Positions 8,105-18,355 are shown, counted from the stretch's first letter. The stretch is DNA of 35,495 nt from Rubrivivax sp. (GCA_020852865.1 JADYZZ010000054.1:1-35495); one strand, 5' to 3'. Numbers and translations are program-made. The notes: generated by a model not told the origin, from the letters alone.

Positions 8105-11100
8105 TCGGAATGTCGGCGCCGGCGAAGCGCGCGACGAGCGCCAGCAGTTCTTCCTCGGCAAAGGGCTTGCCGAGGTAGTGGTCCGCGCCGAGCTCGATGG
8201 CGTAGTCTCGGTGCTTGGCCGCGATGCGCGACGTGATCATGACGACCGGCAGGCCGGCCAGGCGCTCGTCGGCACGTACGTTGCGCAGCAGGTCGAAGCC
8301 GTCCATGCGCGGCATCTCGATGTCGGACAGCAGCACCACGGGCCGCTCCTCGGCCAGGCGCTCTAACGCCTCGAGCCCGTCCTTGGCAGTGGCGACGCGG
8401 TAGCCTTCGCGCTGCAGCACGCGCTGGGTGACGCGGCGCACGGTGAGCGAGTCGTCGACGACCAGCACGAGCGGCGCGCGCGGCACCGCGTCGGCCACGG
8501 CTGCCGGCTCGGGTGCGGCGCGGCGCATCAGCCGGCGCGCCTCGTCGCCGTACAGCGCGGCCAGCGCCACCGGGTTGTAGATGAGCGCCACCGCACCCGA
8601 GGGCAGCAGCGTCACGCCGGCCAGGCCCGGCAGGCGCGCGAGCTGCGGCCCGACGTTCTTGACCACCACTTCCTGGTTGCCGATCACTTCGTCGACGTGC
8701 ACCGCCACGCGCTGCGCGGCCGAGCGCACGATCACCACCGTGTGCGAGCGTGCCGCGCCCTCGCCGCGCGTGCCCGCCTGCAGCAGCGCGGCCAGCCGGA
8801 AGAACGGCACCGCCTCGCCGTCGTGCTCGACGCTGCCGCCGGCGTACGCGCGCTCGGTCTGCGCGGCGTCGATCCGCCGCACGATCTCGACCAGCGTCGA
8901 CGGCACGGCGACGGTGAGCGTGCCGCTGCGCAGCATCACCACCTGTGTGACGGCGGTGGTGAGCGGCAGCAGCAGGCGAAAGCGCGTGCCCTGGCCGCGC
9001 GCACTCGCCGTCTCGATGCGGCCGCCCATCGCGCCGACCTCGGCGCGCACCACGTCCAGGCCGACGCCGCGGCCGGCCAGCTCGGTCACCGCCAGGGCGG
9101 TGCTGAAACCCGGCTGGAAGAGCAGCTGCGCCAGCTCGGCCTCGCCGGGCTCGGCCTCGGGCGCGACGAGGCCGCGTTCGACGCCGCGGCGTCGGATACG
9201 TTCGTAGTCGAAGCCGGCCCCGTCGTCGCCGATCTCGACCGCCACCTCGTTGCCGCTCTGCGCGATGCCGATCCGGATGCGGCCGGTGGCGTCCTTGCCG
9301 ACGGCGCGCCGCACCGCCGGCGCCTCGATGCCGTGGGCGACGCTGTTGCGCAGCAGGTGTTCGAACGAGCCCACCATGCGCTCGAGCACGCCGCGGTCGA
9401 TCTCGATCGCGCCGCCGACGATGTCCAGCCGCACCTGCTTGCCGGTCTCCTTGGCCGCCTGGCGCACGGTGCGGTACAGGCGCTCGGCCAGGCTCTCGAA
9501 CTCGACCATGCGCGTGCGCAGCAAGTCGTCCTGCAAGTCGCGTGTGAGCCGCGCCTGGGCGGCCAGCTCGTCCTCGCTGCCCTGCACCGTGCGCTGCAGG
9601 CTGCGCTGCAGCGTGGCGACGTCGTTCACCGACTCGGCCATGAAGCGCGTCAGCTCCTGGAAGCGTGTGAAGCGGTCCATCTCGAGCGGATCGAAGGCTT
9701 CGCCGGCGGCGCGCGCGCTCTCCATGCGCGTCGCGATCTGCGATTCGGCCTGCAGCTCGATGTCGCGCAGATGCCGGCGCATGCGCTCCAGGCTCTCGGT
9801 GAGCTCGGCCAGCGAGCCCTGGAGCTGCCTGACGTCGGCGGCGATGCGCTCGCGCGTGATCGCCACTTCGCCGGCCTGGTTGACCAGACGGTCGAGCAGG
9901 GCGGCACGCACGCGCACGGCGGCGGCGCCGGAGCCGCGCTCGGCCGCTTCCTCGGGTGCAACCGCAGCCCGCGTGAAGCGCGACCAGTCGATGCGGCGCG
10001 CAGCCGGCGCCGGCGCGGCCGGCGCTGTCGCAGCTGCCGCCGGCGCAACGGGGAATTCGAGTGCCGCGCGCTGTGCTGCGGCGGCAGCGGTGGGCTCGGG
10101 TGCGGGTGCCGGTGCGGGCTCGGCCACGGGTTCGACCCCGGACTGCGCGGCGGGCTGCGCCACGGACTCGGCCACGGGCGCGGACTCCGTCTCCCACTCC
10201 GGCAGGTGCTCCGGTGCTGCCGCCGGCGTGGGGGCAACCGCCGGCACCGCCGGCGTGGGGGCAATGGACACCCCGGATTCGCCTCGGCCCTCGACCGGTA
10301 CGCCGCGCAGCGCCTCGAACGCGCCAGCCATCGCGTCGCAACGCGCCAGCAAGGGTTCGATCCGCGCGGCGCTGACGTCCTCGTGCGCGGCCAGATGCTC
10401 GATGGCCGTCTCGAGCCGATGCGCCATCTCGCCCAGGTGCATCGCGCCGGCCAGGCGTGCGCCGCCCTTGAAGGTGTGCAGCGTGCGCATCGCCGCGCCG
10501 GCGGCCTCGCGGCCGCCCGGATGCTCGTGCCACTCGCGCAGCCGCGCCTGCAGCTGCGGCAGCAGCTCGCCCGCCTCCTCCTCGAAGATCGGGAACAGCT
10601 CGGCGTCGACGGCATCCACGGCGTCGATGTCTTCGTCGTCGTCGAAGGCATCGGGCGCCGCGGCTGCCGCGCCGCCTTCGGCCGCCGCGTCGAGCGGCGC
10701 GAAGGCCGACACCGCCACGCTGCCGACGGACGACAGGGGTTCGGCCGCCGCATCGGCGATCGGTGCGACAGGCCGCTCGGCGGGCCAGCGCTCATGGTCG
10801 GCCAGACGCTCGAGCAGCGCCTGCGGCGCGGGGCGCAGGAAGCCCGCTGCGAACTGGTGCAGCAGGCGCCGGATCTCGTCGGCCGCATCGCCGAACAGCT
10901 CGGACTCGCCCTCGCGGCCCGGCCCCAGCGCATGCGAGCGGGCGAGGGCGTGCTCGAGCGCGCGCGCCAGCACCGACAGCTCCGCGTAGCCGACCGTCGC
11001 CGAACTGCCCGCCAGCTTGTGCGCCAGCGCCTCGGCGCTCAGCGACACCGGGTGGCCCAGCGCATCGACGCTCCATTCGCCGATCTCGGTCACGAGACGG

Positions 11101-14100
11101 CGCGACAACTCGTCGGCCTCGTTGAGGTAGATGTTGAACAGCGGGATCGAAATGCGAAGTGGTCCGATGACCTTGATCTGCTCGTCCTCGAGCGGCTCGG
11201 CCAGGTCCCGGACGAAGTGCGGTGTCGGCGCTGCTGCTGCGGCCGTCGGCGCCTCGGCCTCCGTGGGCTGAGCCTCGATCTCCGCGGGCTGGTCCTCGGC
11301 CTGCGCAGGGTATGCCGTCTGCGCCGGCGCGGCAGCGGGTTGCGTTCCGGTCGGCGCCGGCCCTGCCTGCACGGACGGGGCCGGCGGCGGGGCCTCGGCG
11401 GCGGCAGCGGGCGGCGGCGGCGCGGGCAGCGCCTCGGCAGCGGCAGCGGGCGGCGGCAGCGCCAAGTCCGCGGCGTCCTTGTCGTCTGGCGCCTCTGCCG
11501 CCTCGGACCGTGCCAGTCCGAGGCCGCGATCAGGGGCGAGGTCGATGACGAGATCGAAACCGACAGCGGGCTCGGGAGACGGTTCGGACGCCAACGCGGC
11601 GGCCGCCTCTTCGGCCGGCAGGTCGAGCCCGCCTTCCTCGGCCGGCTGACCGGACGCCTGCTCCTCGTCGAGCGCCCCCAGGTCGAGCTCGAAGCTCACC
11701 TCGGGCAGAGCCGGGGCTGCAGGCGCTGCGAGTTCGAGGTCGGCCTCGCTCGGCAGGTCCGGGATGCGTTCGGACAGCGGGATCGGCGCAGGCGCGGCGC
11801 CTGCCGTCGCCGCCAGGGGCAGGGGCTCGAACTCGGGCTCGCGGCCCGGCTCGAGGTCGAAGTCGATGCCCGCGAGTTCGATCGGCAGTCCTGTCGCGGG
11901 CTCCATCGTCTCGATCGGCGACGGCCGCCCCGCCGCCTCGTCGACCTCGTCCACCTCGTCCGCCGACAGCGCCGGCAACGGCTCGGGGAGCATGAGTTCG
12001 GCCACTTCGGGCAGGGCGAAGGACTCGGCCGGCTCATCGTTCTCCCGCGCCTCGATCAGGTCCGCGGCCGGCTCGATCGCTGTGCCGAGCTCAGGCGACG
12101 AGGGCGGTCCGGGCGCTGCGACCGCCTCGATCGGCTCGGGCAGTTGCGGCAACGGCGCCGGCTCGGACAGTCCGGTGCGCTCCGGCAACTCCGTCAACTC
12201 CGGCAACTCCGGGAGTTCCGTCAGCTCCGGCAACTCGAACAGTTCGGCAGGCTCGACGGCGGGGGGCATGAGCGCCGCCGCGGTCGCAGCGAACGGCTGC
12301 GGCTCGGCCGACTCGGGCGCCGCGCTCGGCCCCGGAGCGATGTCGGCACGAGGTGCCGCGGACGCGAGCGGTGCGGCATCGGGACGCGCCGGCTCGATCG
12401 GCAAGCGCCGGCCCTCGAGGCGCAGCGTCTCGGCGCTGCGCACGACCGCGGCACTGTGGTGGCCGGCATCGCGGCCGGCGGCGACCGCCTCGACCCAGGC
12501 GCCGAGGTAGGCCAGGGCCTCGGCCGTGAACGCGCGCAGCGGCGCGTCGAGGCGCGGCTGGTCGGCCAGGCGCGCGTTGTACAGCTGCTCGCAGGCCCAC
12601 GCGGCCTCGCCGAAATCGCGCAGACCCACCATGCGCGAGCTGCCCTTGAGCGTGTGGAAGGCGCGCCGTACCGCGGTCATGTCGCCGGCGTGCTCGGGGG
12701 CATCGGCCAGACGTTCGAGCGCAGCGCCGGCATCGGCGACGACTTCGCGCGCCTCCTCGATGAAGACCTCGCGCATCTCGGCGTCGTCTTCGAGGCCGGT
12801 GCCGCCGGGCGCCGCCGCCGGTGTCGTCCTGGGAGGCAGGGACGGGGCTGCAGCCGGCTCGACGGCCGCGGCCGGCGCAAACGCGGCCAGCGCGAGCGCC
12901 AGCTCCGCGCGCGCCTGTCGGCGCGCGGCGGCGTCGCCGGCAGCGTGCAGCGCCGCGCGCGCGGCCTGCGCGGTGCGCGCCAGCGCCGGCTGCTCGGCGG
13001 CCAGGGCCTGCTGGGCCAGGCGCTCGAGGCGCCGCTCGATTGCCTCGCCCGGCACCTCCTCGCGGCCCGCGGCCTCGGCGATGGCTGCCGCCTCCTGCTG
13101 CACCGGCGCCGCCGGGGCCGCGGCCTGCGCCGCACTTGCGGCACGAACTCCGTCGGCCGTCGCCTCGCCCTGCCCCATGACCGCGGCGAACACGCCGCTG
13201 GCCGGATCGAAGCGGAACAGCGAGCGCGCCAGCGCCGGCTGGACGTTCAGCATGTCGATCAGGAAGCCGAGCGCGCCGAGGTTGTCGGCCAGGCGGTCGA
13301 AGGTGCCGGCCGGGGCCGCCGGCGGCGCGTCGAGCCCGGCCCGCGCCAGCGCCTCGACCTCGTCGCGCATGTGCAGCACGGCCTGCGACGCCTGCTCCAG
13401 CCCCAGCACCGAAAGCACGCCGCGCATCGCACCGAACTGCCCGGGTACCGGCAGCAGCACCTGGCGCTCGGCCGGATTGCGGAAGTACTGGTCGACCTCC
13501 TTCTCGATCTCCGAGAGCGCGGCGCGCAGCTCGTGCACCACCGAGCCCATCGTCTGGCGATCGCTGACGCGACGGTACAGCTCCTCCATCCACGGCTCGA
13601 GCGGCCGCGTCTCGCCACCGGCACGGACCTCGTCGACGCGTTGCGCGAGGCGCTGCACGCGCGCACCGAGCTCGGGGGTGTCGAGGTCGCCGTCGTCGAG
13701 CGCGGCCTCCAGGTACAGGATCGCCGTGGCCACTTCCATCGCCAACGGCGTGGCCGGCGCCTGGCCCGATGCCATGGCCTGCGCGGCCGCGCCTTGCAAC
13801 GCCTGCGCCAGGCGCTCGCCCACCGGCAGCAGCCTCGTCAGCGATTCGCCGACGAGTGCGAACTGCTCGCCGAGCGCGGCCAGGCGGCGCGATTCGCCCG
13901 CGGCGGCGGCGGACCAGGCCTCCTTGGCGCTGGCCACGCGCTTGCGTGCCAGCGCCAGCAGCGCCGGATCGAAGCGACCCAGGCGCGGCGTCTCGTAGTC
14001 GGCGCCGGCGTGGGGCTCGAGCCCCCAGGCCCGCCGCACGGCAGCCAGGCGCGGCGCGGTGCCTTCGGCCGGCCGGGCATGCGCGCAGAAGAACAGCAGA

Positions 14101-14930
14101 TCCTGCGCCAGCCGTTCCGACACGTCGTGCTGCCCCTGCACCGCCAGGCGCAGCTGCGCCAGCAGCCGCGACGCCAGCCGCTTGGCGTAGACGTCGGTGG
14201 CGAGCAGACCCAGGGCCTGCGCCTGATAGACCGCGGCGGCCATGCGCCACAGCGTCGCCTCGCGACCCTCGGCGGCGCCGGCGCCCAGTTCGGCGCAGAA
14301 CCCGCTCGCCGCCGCCAGCATGCCGCGGTCGGCGCCGCGCATCAGCGCGAGCACCAGGCCCTCCATGACGCCGCGCGCGTCGTCGTCGCTCGCGCGCGGC
14401 GGCACGCCGGGCTCGGCCGGCAGCGCGTGCCACTGGAAGTCGAGCGGCCACAGGTCGGCCGGATGGATGCGGTCGGCCGCCGCCAGCTGCTGCACGGCGC
14501 GGTACTGCGGAAACAGCATCACCGGCGATACCGGCTTGCCGGCGAGCTGGCGCGCGATGAAGTCGAGCGCCGCGAACGAGGCGCGCTCGACGGTGTCGAC
14601 CGCGCCGGCGTCGACCAGCGCCGGCCGCGCCGCCAGGCGCTGCACCGCAGCCTCGCTGGCGCGCAGCATGCGCGCCAGCGCCGGCATGCCCACGAGCTCG
14701 AGCGCCCCCACCGCCTGGTGGATCTGGGCGCGCGCACCGCGCAGCACCGACGGGTCGACAGCGTCGACGTCCGAGCCGCCGATCGTATCGGACTCCTTCA
14801 GGTACCGGCGCAGCGCCTTGTGCGCCGCCTCGAGCGAGCGGCGCAGCTCGCCGTGCACCCAGGCGAGCGCGCTCAGGTCGTCGCCGGGCAAGGCGCCGGG
14901 GCTGCGGGCTGGGCGGCTGTCCGTGGCCAT
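8100..14930 (-). CDS. chpA: ChpA/PilL hybrid chemotaxis histidine kinase/response regulator of the type IV pilus system
   Basis: Central CheA-like kinase of the twitching-motility chemosensory pathway: takes input from PilJ through PilI and passes phosphate to PilG and PilH. Very large, 2276 residues from the ATG at 14928-14930, preceded by AGGAG at good spacing. Order of parts: PilL-type N-terminal region (1-700) with degenerate Hpt-like segments lacking the histidine; canonical Hpt with H759 (HTLKGSS); a Pro/Ala/Glu-rich linker (about 860-1250) with LPEL repeats; Hpt-like H1304 (AHKLAGSS); Hpt H1485 (HTFKGGAR); CheA dimerisation helices from about 1670; HATPase with N1862 and HGIE; CheW-like domain about 1995-2130; C-terminal receiver with D2203. 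Flanked on both sides by related 49-bp repeats. Confidence 0.95.
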   Translation of the reverse strand: MATDSRPARSPGALPGDDLSALAWVHGELRRSLEAAHKALRRYLKESDTIGGSDVDAVDPSVLRGARAQIHQAVGALELVGMPALARMLRASEAAVQRLAARPALVDAGAVDTVERASFAALDFIARQLAGKPVSPVMLFPQYRAVQQLAAADRIHPADLWPLDFQWHALPAEPGVPPRASDDDARGVMEGLVLALMRGADRGMLAAASGFCAELGAGAAEGREATLWRMAAAVYQAQALGLLATDVYAKRLASRLLAQLRLAVQGQHDVSERLAQDLLFFCAHARPAEGTAPRLAAVRRAWGLEPHAGADYETPRLGRFDPALLALARKRVASAKEAWSAAAAGESRRLAALGEQFALVGESLTRLLPVGERLAQALQGAAAQAMASGQAPATPLAMEVATAILYLEAALDDGDLDTPELGARVQRLAQRVDEVRAGGETRPLEPWMEELYRRVSDRQTMGSVVHELRAALSEIEKEVDQYFRNPAERQVLLPVPGQFGAMRGVLSVLGLEQASQAVLHMRDEVEALARAGLDAPPAAPAGTFDRLADNLGALGFLIDMLNVQPALARSLFRFDPASGVFAAVMGQGEATADGVRAASAAQAAAPAAPVQQEAAAIAEAAGREEVPGEAIERRLERLAQQALAAEQPALARTAQAARAALHAAGDAAARRQARAELALALAAFAPAAAVEPAAAPSLPPRTTPAAAPGGTGLEDDAEMREVFIEEAREVVADAGAALERLADAPEHAGDMTAVRRAFHTLKGSSRMVGLRDFGEAAWACEQLYNARLADQPRLDAPLRAFTAEALAYLGAWVEAVAAGRDAGHHSAAVVRSAETLRLEGRRLPIEPARPDAAPLASAAPRADIAPGPSAAPESAEPQPFAATAAALMPPAVEPAELFELPELTELPELPELTELPERTGLSEPAPLPQLPEPIEAVAAPGPPSSPELGTAIEPAADLIEARENDEPAESFALPEVAELMLPEPLPALSADEVDEVDEAAGRPSPIETMEPATGLPIELAGIDFDLEPGREPEFEPLPLAATAGAAPAPIPLSERIPDLPSEADLELAAPAAPALPEVSFELDLGALDEEQASGQPAEEGGLDLPAEEAAAALASEPSPEPAVGFDLVIDLAPDRGLGLARSEAAEAPDDKDAADLALPPPAAAAEALPAPPPPAAAAEAPPPAPSVQAGPAPTGTQPAAAPAQTAYPAQAEDQPAEIEAQPTEAEAPTAAAAAPTPHFVRDLAEPLEDEQIKVIGPLRISIPLFNIYLNEADELSRRLVTEIGEWSVDALGHPVSLSAEALAHKLAGSSATVGYAELSVLARALEHALARSHALGPGREGESELFGDAADEIRRLLHQFAAGFLRPAPQALLERLADHERWPAERPVAPIADAAAEPLSSVGSVAVSAFAPLDAAAEGGAAAAAPDAFDDDEDIDAVDAVDAELFPIFEEEAGELLPQLQARLREWHEHPGGREAAGAAMRTLHTFKGGARLAGAMHLGEMAHRLETAIEHLAAHEDVSAARIEPLLARCDAMAGAFEALRGVPVEGRGESGVSIAPTPAVPAVAPTPAAAPEHLPEWETESAPVAESVAQPAAQSGVEPVAEPAPAPAPEPTAAAAAQRAALEFPVAPAAAATAPAAPAPAARRIDWSRFTRAAVAPEEAAERGSGAAAVRVRAALLDRLVNQAGEVAITRERIAADVRQLQGSLAELTESLERMRRHLRDIELQAESQIATRMESARAAGEAFDPLEMDRFTRFQELTRFMAESVNDVATLQRSLQRTVQGSEDELAAQARLTRDLQDDLLRTRMVEFESLAERLYRTVRQAAKETGKQVRLDIVGGAIEIDRGVLERMVGSFEHLLRNSVAHGIEAPAVRRAVGKDATGRIRIGIAQSGNEVAVEIGDDGAGFDYERIRRRGVERGLVAPEAEPGEAELAQLLFQPGFSTALAVTELAGRGVGLDVVRAEVGAMGGRIETASARGQGTRFRLLLPLTTAVTQVVMLRSGTLTVAVPSTLVEIVRRIDAAQTERAYAGGSVEHDGEAVPFFRLAALLQAGTRGEGAARSHTVVIVRSAAQRVAVHVDEVIGNQEVVVKNVGPQLARLPGLAGVTLLPSGAVALIYNPVALAALYGDEARRLMRRAAPEPAAVADAVPRAPLVLVVDDSLTVRRVTQRVLQREGYRVATAKDGLEALERLAEERPVVLLSDIEMPRMDGFDLLRNVRADERLAGLPVVMITSRIAAKHRDYAIELGADHYLGKPFAEEELLALVARFAGADIPT
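12172..12246 (-). repeat. chpA: LPEL/TELPEL coding repeat in the chpA linker
   Basis: A run of 9-bp-based units encodes ELPELTELPELPELTELPE near residues 895-920 of ChpA. It sits in the Pro/Glu-rich linker between the first canonical Hpt domain and the next one. Such short imperfect repeats change length easily by slippage; here they would alter linker reach without changing frame. Confidence 0.75.
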
Positions 14931-14970
14931 CTCGGGCTCCTGCGCGGGCGCTCGCGGCGGCTCAGAGCCT

Positions 14971-15019
14971 GTGCAGATAGGAATCACGCCCGCGATTCAT
15001 CTCTTCACAGGCACTCAGG
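14971..15019 (-). repeat. 49-bp post-stop repeat, copy B (between pilJ and chpA), with hairpin
   Basis: Homologous to 8056-8104 (36 of 49 identical) and likewise placed directly after a stop codon, here that of pilJ. This copy also folds: AGTGCCTGTG near its start pairs with CACAGGCTCT (minus strand, ending near 14963), and inside that GAATC pairs with GATTC. It fills most of the 84-bp pilJ-chpA gap, before the chpA Shine-Dalgarno. It could be an mRNA processing or stability element; no U-tract typical of a terminator follows. Confidence 0.6.
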
Positions 15020-17324
15020 CGACCTTGAAACGCGCCACCGAGGTGCGCAGCTCCTCGGCGCTGCGCGCCAGCTCGCGCACCATGTGCGCGGTGGAGCGCG
15101 TGCCCTCCGAGGTCTGCTCGGTGACGGCGAAGATGTGCTGGATGTTCGACGCCACGACGTTGGCCGAATCGGCCTCGCGGTTGGTCTGCTCGGCGATGCG
15201 CTCGATCAGCTCGGCGAGCTGGCGCGTGACGCGGTCGATGTCGGCCAGCGCCGCGCCGGCGGCGTCGGACAGGCGCGCGCCCTCGACCACGCCCTGCGTG
15301 CTGCGCTCCATCGCCGCCACCGCGTCCTGGGTGTCGGTCTGGATGGTGCGCACGATGGCGGCGATCTGGCGCGTCGCGTCGCCCGAGCGTTCGGCCAGGC
15401 GCTGCACCTCCTCGGCCACCACCGAGAAGCCGCGGCCGGCCTCGCCGGCGCTGGCCGCCTGGATCGCGGCGTTGAGCGCCAGCACGTTCGTCTGCTCGGT
15501 GATGTCGGAGATCAGCTCGGTGATCTCGCCGATCTCCTGCGAGCTCTCGCCCAGGCGCTTGATGCGCTTGGACGTCTCCTGGATCTGGTCGCGGATCGCG
15601 TTCATGCCGCCGATCGAGTTCTGCACCGCGTGCAGACCCGACTCCGAAGCCTGCAGCGAACGGTGCGCGACCTGGGCGCTCTGCTGGGCCTGCGCCGAGA
15701 CCTCGTTGATGCGGCCGGCCATCTGCAGCACCGACTCGCCGGTCTCGCGGATCTCGCGCAGTTGCTCGGTCGAGGCGGCGAGCAGCTCGGTCGAGGTCTG
15801 CTCCACCTGCTGGGTCGTGTCGTTGACGCGCGCCACCGTGTGCTGCACCTGCGAGACCAGCGTGCGCAGTTCCTCCACCGTGTAGTTGACCGAGTCGGCG
15901 ATCGCGCCGGTGATGTCCTCGGTCACCGTGGCCTGCTGCGTGAGGTCGCCCTCGGCCACCGTCTGCAGCTCGTTCATCAGGCGCAGGATGGCCGCCTGGT
16001 TGGCGTCGTTGACGCGCTTGGCCTCGTGCTCCTGGCGTTCGGCTTCCAGGCGCTGCGACTCGGCCAGGCGCGAGCGGCCCGTCTGGTCGACGACGAACAC
16101 GCGCAGCAGCCCGGCAGCCGCCAGCAGCAGCATGAGCGCGCCGACGAGCGCGACGGCGAGCCGCGCTCCGCCGAAGCCGGCCTCGGCGGCGAGCGCGGGC
16201 TGCAGCCCCTCCAGCCCGCTGCGCAGCGGCGCGCTGTCGGCCACGATCTCGGAGCGCGCCTTGCGCGCTGCCGCCAGACCCTGTCGGTTGCCGAGAACGG
16301 CGCCGGCGTCGCTGCGCATCTGCTCGTAGCCGCCCAGCAGTTGCTGCAGGCGCTCGCGCTGCTGCGCGTCGCGCGTGCCGGGCAGGCGCAGCTCGGCGCT
16401 GCCGTTGAGCAGGCCCTGCGCAAGCTCGCCGAAGGTGCCCAGGTCGCGGTCGAGCAGCGACGCCGCCTCGTCGCGGTCGCCTGCGCCAGCGAGGAACTCG
16501 CCCGCGCTCTTGCCGATGCGCTGCGTCAGCATCGCGAGCTGGCCCGCGGCGGCGAGTTCGGCGGCCGTCGCCCCGCCCTGCAGCTTGAGCGTGCTCACGA
16601 TCTCGGCGGTGCCCAGCAGCTCGGCCGCCTTGCGGTCGATCTCGCGCAGCGCCTGGGCCGCCTGGGTCAGCGCCTTCTGTTGCGCGAGCACCGAGCGCGC
16701 CGCCTTCTCGTCGCGCTCGACGATCGGCAGCAGTGCGTCGAGCTGGCCCTGCGCGCTCTCGGGCACCGCCGCGACCTCGCCTTCGCCGGTCTTGAGCGAG
16801 CGCAGGTTGCGCGCCAGCGTGCCGATGCTGTCGTTCACTTCGGCGAAGGCCGCTGCGTTGCCGCCCAGAGCCTGCATCACCGCCTTGGCGAGCCGTTGCG
16901 ACTGCGTCTGCGCCTGTCCGACCGCCGCCACCTGCGCCGCGCTGCGCTTGGCCGAGACCAGCGCCAGCGTCGCCGCCGCCAGCAGCAGCAGCAGACCGAC
17001 GGCGAACGCCACCAGCAGCGCGCGCTGCTGCCGCGCCACCGCCCAGCCGCCGATGATCGGCAGGCCGCTGGCGGCGGGCGCGGCGGCGCGCTGGGTACGC
17101 GAGGCGCCGTACTCGCCGGCGAGTTCGGAGGGCGACGCCTCGGAGATGATCGACGAGTCGCGCGGCGCGCCCGTCACGGTGGCCGGCCCCTGCAGGTGGC
17201 TCAGCCGCACCGTGGCCTCCATCGGATTGGCCGGCGGCGCCAGTTCGTCGAACGGCGGCAAGGGCTCCGATGCGGCGTGCGGCGCGCCGCGCGCGTTGGC
17301 CTTGATCTTGTCCAGGAAGCTCAT
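15015..17324 (-). CDS. pilJ: PilJ methyl-accepting chemotaxis protein of the type IV pilus chemosensory system
   Basis: Inner-membrane receptor that feeds the PilI/ChpA kinase pathway. The 769-residue protein has a cytoplasmic N-terminal tail (1-100), a first membrane segment at about 102-124, a periplasmic sensor with two PilJ-type modules (QRLAKAVMQ near 143-151 and [13 protein letters not shown] near 266-278), a second membrane segment at 388-411, a HAMP region (about 412-466), and a C-terminal signalling domain with the conserved hairpin tip near 605-640 ([19 protein letters not shown]). Start ATG 17322-17324 follows GAGG at 6 bp spacing. Length and N-terminal tail agree with PilJ rather than an ordinary MCP. 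Confidence 0.96.
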   Translation of the reverse strand: MSFLDKIKANARGAPHAASEPLPPFDELAPPANPMEATVRLSHLQGPATVTGAPRDSSIISEASPSELAGEYGASRTQRAAAPAASGLPIIGGWAVARQQRALLVAFAVGLLLLLAAATLALVSAKRSAAQVAAVGQAQTQSQRLAKAVMQALGGNAAAFAEVNDSIGTLARNLRSLKTGEGEVAAVPESAQGQLDALLPIVERDEKAARSVLAQQKALTQAAQALREIDRKAAELLGTAEIVSTLKLQGGATAAELAAAGQLAMLTQRIGKSAGEFLAGAGDRDEAASLLDRDLGTFGELAQGLLNGSAELRLPGTRDAQQRERLQQLLGGYEQMRSDAGAVLGNRQGLAAARKARSEIVADSAPLRSGLEGLQPALAAEAGFGGARLAVALVGALMLLLAAAGLLRVFVVDQTGRSRLAESQRLEAERQEHEAKRVNDANQAAILRLMNELQTVAEGDLTQQATVTEDITGAIADSVNYTVEELRTLVSQVQHTVARVNDTTQQVEQTSTELLAASTEQLREIRETGESVLQMAGRINEVSAQAQQSAQVAHRSLQASESGLHAVQNSIGGMNAIRDQIQETSKRIKRLGESSQEIGEITELISDITEQTNVLALNAAIQAASAGEAGRGFSVVAEEVQRLAERSGDATRQIAAIVRTIQTDTQDAVAAMERSTQGVVEGARLSDAAGAALADIDRVTRQLAELIERIAEQTNREADSANVVASNIQHIFAVTEQTSEGTRSTAHMVRELARSAEELRTSVARFKVA

Positions 17325-17449
17325 GTCGACCTCGTCGATTCAACCAGCGGTCAACGGCCCGATCCCGCTGCGAGCCGGCGCAGGCGCAGCGGGCGAGCGC
17401 CGGCGGTGCCGGCGGCCGTACCCTGCATCGAGCGCGAGCGCGCGGCGCC

Positions 17450-17977
17450 TCAAGTCCCGATCCCCAGGAACTGCTCGTGCCAGGCGAGCGCCGCCAGGTC
17501 GATCTCCTGCCAGCGCCGGCCCTCGCCGTCGCGCCAGGCGGAGCCGGCGAACCCGGGCTTGGGCGTGCCGTCGTCGGGCTCGGACTGCATCTGCTCGGCG
17601 CCGCGCAGGCCGGCCAGCCGATCGACCAGCAATGCGCAATGCGCGCCGCACGCCGGGTTCAACGCGAGCAGCCGCGCCTGGTCGCGCACGGAGCCGGCCG
17701 GCTGCGGTGCGCGCAGGCCGAGAAAGGCAGCCAGATCCACCACGCCGTGCAGGCTGCCGCGCAGGCTGGTCACGCCGACGAACCAGGGCTGCGTGTGCGG
17801 CACCGGCAACAGCGCGCCGACGCCGAAGATCTCGCCCGCGCCCGGCAGCGGCAGCAGCAGGCCCTGCTCGGCGCACTCGACGGCCAGCCAGGCCGCGCCG
17901 CGCGCCTCGGAACGCGCCTGCTGCAGCCTCTGGGCAAGCCGGCTCTGCAGTTCGCGCAGCGCTTCGCGTTGGGCCAT
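17450..17977 (-). CDS. pilI: PilI, CheW-like coupling protein
   Basis: Cytosolic adaptor of 175 residues joining the PilJ receptor to the ChpA kinase. CheW-domain features include WLAVECAEQGLLLPLPGAGEIF, VPHTQPWFVGVTSLRGSL and VDLAAFLGL, in the expected order, with ALLVDRLAGLR in the second half. ATG start at 17975-17977, 12 bp after the pilH stop. The 125-bp gap before pilJ is GC-rich and shows no gene. Position between pilH and pilJ fixes the identification. Confidence 0.93.
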   Translation of the reverse strand: MAQREALRELQSRLAQRLQQARSEARGAAWLAVECAEQGLLLPLPGAGEIFGVGALLPVPHTQPWFVGVTSLRGSLHGVVDLAAFLGLRAPQPAGSVRDQARLLALNPACGAHCALLVDRLAGLRGAEQMQSEPDDGTPKPGFAGSAWRDGEGRRWQEIDLAALAWHEQFLGIGT

Positions 17978-17989
17978 CGGCGATGCGCT

Positions 17990-18355
17990 TCAGTCGAAGG
18001 CCCTGATCTTGGCCAGCAGTTCGTCGCCGTCGACCGGCTTGACGATGTAGTCGCGCGCGCCCTGGCGCATGCCCCAGACGCGGTCGGTCTCCTGGCCCTT
18101 GCTCGTGCACATGATGACGGGCACGTCGGCCCAGCGCGGGTCGCGCGTGATCGTGCGCGTGAGCTGGAAGCCGTTCTGCCCCGGCATCACGACGTCCATC
18201 AGGATGAGATCGGGCTTGTCCTCGGCCAGGCGGCGCAGCGCCTCCTCGCCGTTCTCGGCCGTGCGCACCGCGAAGCCGCGCTTGCCGAGGATCTGGCTGA
18301 GGTGGAACAGCTCGGTCTTGGAGTCGTCGACGAGCAAGATCTTCTGGATGGCCAT
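17990..18355 (-). CDS. pilH: PilH single-domain response regulator
   Basis: Stand-alone receiver domain of 121 residues that accepts phosphate from ChpA; in Pseudomonas PilH counteracts PilG and influences pilus retraction. Conserved sites: acidic pair at D10-D11 (LLVDDSKTE), phospho-acceptor D54 (LILMDVVMPG), the T/S switch in VIMCTSK, and K106 (YIVKP). I choose ATG 18353-18355 over an in-frame ATG six codons upstream because GAGGA sits at proper spacing before it and family members begin MAxxKILxVDDS. There is no output domain. Confidence 0.94.
   Translation of the reverse strand: MAIQKILLVDDSKTELFHLSQILGKRGFAVRTAENGEEALRRLAEDKPDLILMDVVMPGQNGFQLTRTITRDPRWADVPVIMCTSKGQETDRVWGMRQGARDYIVKPVDGDELLAKIRAFD

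Noticed and set aside
8697..18050. A 3117-codon open frame on the plus strand, antisense to chpA, pilJ and pilI
   Set aside because: It is the mirror of well-identified genes in very GC-rich DNA, where stop codons are rare in the opposite frame. The product is Arg/Ala/Gly/Leu-rich low-complexity sequence with no recognisable domain.
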